A stretch of 16,790 bases of DNA from the NCBI GenBank assembly GCA_002422865.1, contig DITN01000057.1, positions 965 through 17,754 of the forward strand, in the 5' to 3' direction. A program made the translations under genes and the position numbers. The notes under the pieces were generated by a model that was given only the letters and a program-made list of their open reading frames with translations, searched no databases and was not told the origin of the DNA. How positions within the stretch are numbered: position 1 is the first letter of the stretch; the number at the start of each line of letters is the position of its first letter. The stretch is from Bacteroidetes bacterium UBA6183. Lineage in GTDB: Bacteria; Bacteroidota; Bacteroidia; UKL13-3. Of the stretch, positions 14,665-16,790 are shown piece after piece.

Positions 14665-16155
14665 ATGGGAATCAAATCAATTATCGCAAAACCATTTGCA
14701 AAATATATTGCCGGTAAGGTAAAAAAGGATGCTGCAAATGCGCTCAATACGCAAGAGCAAATCTTTATTCATTTAATAACAACTGCTGCTCAAACCAAGT
14801 TTGGTAAAGACCACAATTTTGCGAATATAAAATCATACGAAGATTTCAAAAATGCTGTTCCCATTAAGGACTACGAAGGTTTGAAACCATACTTTGATAG
14901 CATGGTGGCCGGTGAAAAAAATGTATTGTGGCCGGGACAACCATTGTACTTTGCCAAAACAAGTGGAACAACATCGGGTGTAAAATACATACCAATTACC
15001 AAGGAGTCTATCCCCTACCACATCAACTCTGCACGTAATGCATTGTTGTGTTACATTGCACAAACAGGTAATGCAAGTTTTGTTGATGGTAAACTTATTT
15101 TTTTATCAGGTAGCCCAACCTTAGATAAAAAAAATGGTGTTTACACTGGGCGTTTAAGTGGCATAGTAAATCACCATGTGCCACAGTATTTGCGTAAAAA
15201 TCAAATGCCATCATATCAAACCAATTGCATTGAAGATTGGGAAACTAAAGTTGATGCGGTGGTTGATGAAACACTGAACCAAGACATGACTTTGATAAGT
15301 GGTATTCCGCCTTGGGTACAAATGTATTTTGATAAGTTGAACGAACGAAGTGGTGGCAAAAAAATGAAAGACTTGTTCCCTAACTTCAACTTATTTGTAT
15401 ACGGTGGTGTAAACTTCGAGCCTTACCGCGCAAAGATTGAACAAAGCATTGGAAAAAAAATCGATACCATAGAAACGTACCCTGCAAGCGAAGGTTTTAT
15501 TGCTTACCAGGATTCGCAAACAGAAAAAGGTTTATTGTTGCTTACCAACAATGGTATGTTTTACGAGTTTATTCCAAGTGACGAATTTTTTAATGACAAC
15601 CCAACTCGTGTAAGTTTAAAAGATGTAGAGTTGAATAAAAACTACGCCATCATACTAAATACCAATGCAGGTTTGTTTGGTTATAACATTGGCGATACCG
15701 TAAAATTTATCTCGAAAAATCCTTTTCGTATTTTGGTCACAGGACGTATTAAACATTACATTTCGGCATTTGGCGAGCATGTGATTGGCGAGGAGGTTGA
15801 ATACGCTTTAATGAGTGTTGCCAAAAGACATCAAGCCGAAGTAACAGAGTTTACTGTTGCACCAAATGTTAATCCAAAAGAAGGTGGTTTACCATACCAC
15901 GAATGGTTTGTTGAATTTGGAAAACAACCTGAAAACATGAAGCAATTTGCATGGGAGGTTGATGAAGCCTTACAACAAAAAAATATTTACTACAGAGACT
16001 TAATAACCGGGAGCATATTAAAACCATTGGTGATGCATGCTTTGCCGGCAAATACCTTTATAAACTACATGAAAAGCGAAGGTAAATTAGGCGGACAAAA
16101 TAAAGTACCTCGCTTAAGCAACGACAGAAAAATTGCAGACAAACTTACCTCATAA
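14665..16155 (+). CDS. GH3-family adenylate-forming enzyme
   Basis: The 496-residue protein resembles plant GH3 acyl-acid amido synthetases, which activate a carboxylic acid with ATP and join it to an amino acid. Bacterial members are common in Bacteroidota, but their substrates are mostly unknown. Visible motifs are the ATP-binding loop KTSGTTSGVKYIP at 98-110, the middle motif YPASEGF near 272-278, GYNIGDTVKF near 338-347, and the hinge region VTGRIKHYISAFGEHV, after which the small C-terminal domain begins. Together these are the adenylate-forming (ANL-like) signature in GH3 form. It has no signal peptide and should be cytoplasmic. It is packed between the Gcr-family gene (one base) and dxr (10 bases), which points to one operon. 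The acyl and amine substrates cannot be told from the sequence. Confidence 0.9.
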   Translation: MGIKSIIAKPFAKYIAGKVKKDAANALNTQEQIFIHLITTAAQTKFGKDHNFANIKSYEDFKNAVPIKDYEGLKPYFDSMVAGEKNVLWPGQPLYFAKTSGTTSGVKYIPITKESIPYHINSARNALLCYIAQTGNASFVDGKLIFLSGSPTLDKKNGVYTGRLSGIVNHHVPQYLRKNQMPSYQTNCIEDWETKVDAVVDETLNQDMTLISGIPPWVQMYFDKLNERSGGKKMKDLFPNFNLFVYGGVNFEPYRAKIEQSIGKKIDTIETYPASEGFIAYQDSQTEKGLLLLTNNGMFYEFIPSDEFFNDNPTRVSLKDVELNKNYAIILNTNAGLFGYNIGDTVKFISKNPFRILVTGRIKHYISAFGEHVIGEEVEYALMSVAKRHQAEVTEFTVAPNVNPKEGGLPYHEWFVEFGKQPENMKQFAWEVDEALQQKNIYYRDLITGSILKPLVMHALPANTFINYMKSEGKLGGQNKVPRLSNDRKIADKLTS

Positions 16156-16165
16156 AAACGAACAC

Positions 16166-16790
16166 ATGAACGACATCAAGAAAATAGCCATTTTAGGCAG
16201 CACCGGATCTATTGGTACGCAGGCATTAGAAATTGCCCGTGAACAAAAAGACCGTTTACAAATTGAAGTATTAACTGCAAATAGTAATGCTGATTTATTA
16301 ATTGCTCAAGCCAAAGAATTTAACCCCAACCATGTTGTAATTGCAGATGAAAGTAAATACATACAGGTGAAAGAAGCATTGGCCAATGATGACATAAAAG
16401 TATTTGCAGGTAATAAATCAATTGCTGATGTAATGGAAATTACCTCGGCCGATACCGTGCTCACAGCAATGGTTGGTTACAGCGGTTTGTTACCTACCAT
16501 CAAGGCTATTCAAAACAAAAAAAGAATTGCCTTAGCCAACAAAGAAACGTTGGTTGTTGCAGGCGAATTAATCACTGAAATGTGCGAAGAAAATAGGGTC
16601 AGTTTAATTCCCGTTGATTCAGAACATTCTGCAATTTTTCAATGTTTAGTTGGTGAAGATTTAAACACCATCGACAAGATAATTTTAACTGCAAGTGGTG
16701 GGCCTTTTCGAGGTAAAAAAAGAAGTGATTTGGCAGGGGTGACCAAAGCTCAAGCGTTAAAACATCCAAACTGGAGCATGGGTGCAAAAA
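16166..16790 (+). CDS. dxr: 1-deoxy-D-xylulose 5-phosphate reductoisomerase (partial, 3' end cut)
   Basis: The enzyme converts 1-deoxy-D-xylulose 5-phosphate to 2-C-methyl-D-erythritol 4-phosphate with NADPH, the committed step of the MEP isoprenoid pathway. The frame is open from ATG 16166 to the window edge: 208 residues of an expected 380-400. The NADPH-binding loop is GSTGSIG at 11-17, and LANKETL lies at 123-129. The metal/substrate site begins with PVDSEHSAIFQCL at 149-161 (D151 and E153 as ligands). ASGGPF at 176-181 and PNWSMG at 201-206 are the substrate-phosphate and flexible-loop regions. The C-terminal domain is outside the window. It starts 10 bases after the GH3-family gene, probably in the same transcript. 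Expression of isoprenoid synthesis may therefore be tied to the two upstream genes. Confidence 0.97.
   Translation, partial: MNDIKKIAILGSTGSIGTQALEIAREQKDRLQIEVLTANSNADLLIAQAKEFNPNHVVIADESKYIQVKEALANDDIKVFAGNKSIADVMEITSADTVLTAMVGYSGLLPTIKAIQNKKRIALANKETLVVAGELITEMCEENRVSLIPVDSEHSAIFQCLVGEDLNTIDKIILTASGGPFRGKKRSDLAGVTKAQALKHPNWSMGAK

Noticed and set aside
1..16790. CRISPR array, insertion sequence, toxin-antitoxin pair or phage defence system
   Set aside because: Reading through the intergenic gaps I saw no regularly spaced repeats, no transposase or integrase and no defence-type domain. All gaps are short.

Overview
The window looks like a chromosomal segment from a member of the Bacteroidota, low in G+C. 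Four things point there: family-level resemblance of nearly every protein to Bacteroidota versions (SNF2 ATPase with a long N-terminal region, biotin-dependent carboxyltransferase, MuiA-like DUF4139 protein, Gcr-family membrane protein, GH3-family protein); Lys/Asn/Ile-rich proteins; the absence of strong Shine-Dalgarno sequences; and a few TTTG-type boxes lying right before start codons. I cannot place it more finely by eye. It is mainly core and housekeeping sequence with a small accessory patch at the left end.

Layout. Positions 23-97 hold tRNA-Asp(GUC), followed at once by a hairpin-plus-T-run terminator. The next 160 bases contain what appears to be a broken GIY-YIG nuclease reading frame, then an orphan lipoprotein gene on the minus strand (289-963) that is visibly poorer in G+C than the rest. 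From 1208 come a free methionine-R-sulfoxide reductase (msrC) and a major facilitator transporter whose start overlaps the msrC stop (ATGA). A strong bidirectional terminator (2931-2968) separates them from a convergent HtrA/DegP-type periplasmic protease (2984-4444, minus).

From 4584 to the right edge everything is on the plus strand: a single-pass membrane protein with an anti-sigma-like N-terminus, dapF (lysine and peptidoglycan precursor), a 1024-residue SNF2-family ATPase, an acyl-CoA carboxylase carboxyltransferase subunit (pccB-like) overlapping a secreted MuiA/DUF4139 protein, a terminator, and then a tight trio: Gcr-family membrane protein, GH3-family adenylate-forming enzyme and dxr (first committed step of MEP isoprenoid synthesis, cut by the window end).

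How the genes fit together. Envelope-related functions recur (DegP, DapF, lipoprotein, MuiA-like protein, Gcr membrane protein), with thiol-redox repair and metabolism between them. I found no CRISPR array, intact insertion sequence, phage module or recognisable defence island. The points most worth checking are the GIY-YIG remnant beside the tRNA, a QLxLF sliding-clamp-like motif in the SNF2 protein, the membrane nature of the so-called Gcr recombinase, the gcr-GH3-dxr cluster, and the msrC-transporter pair.
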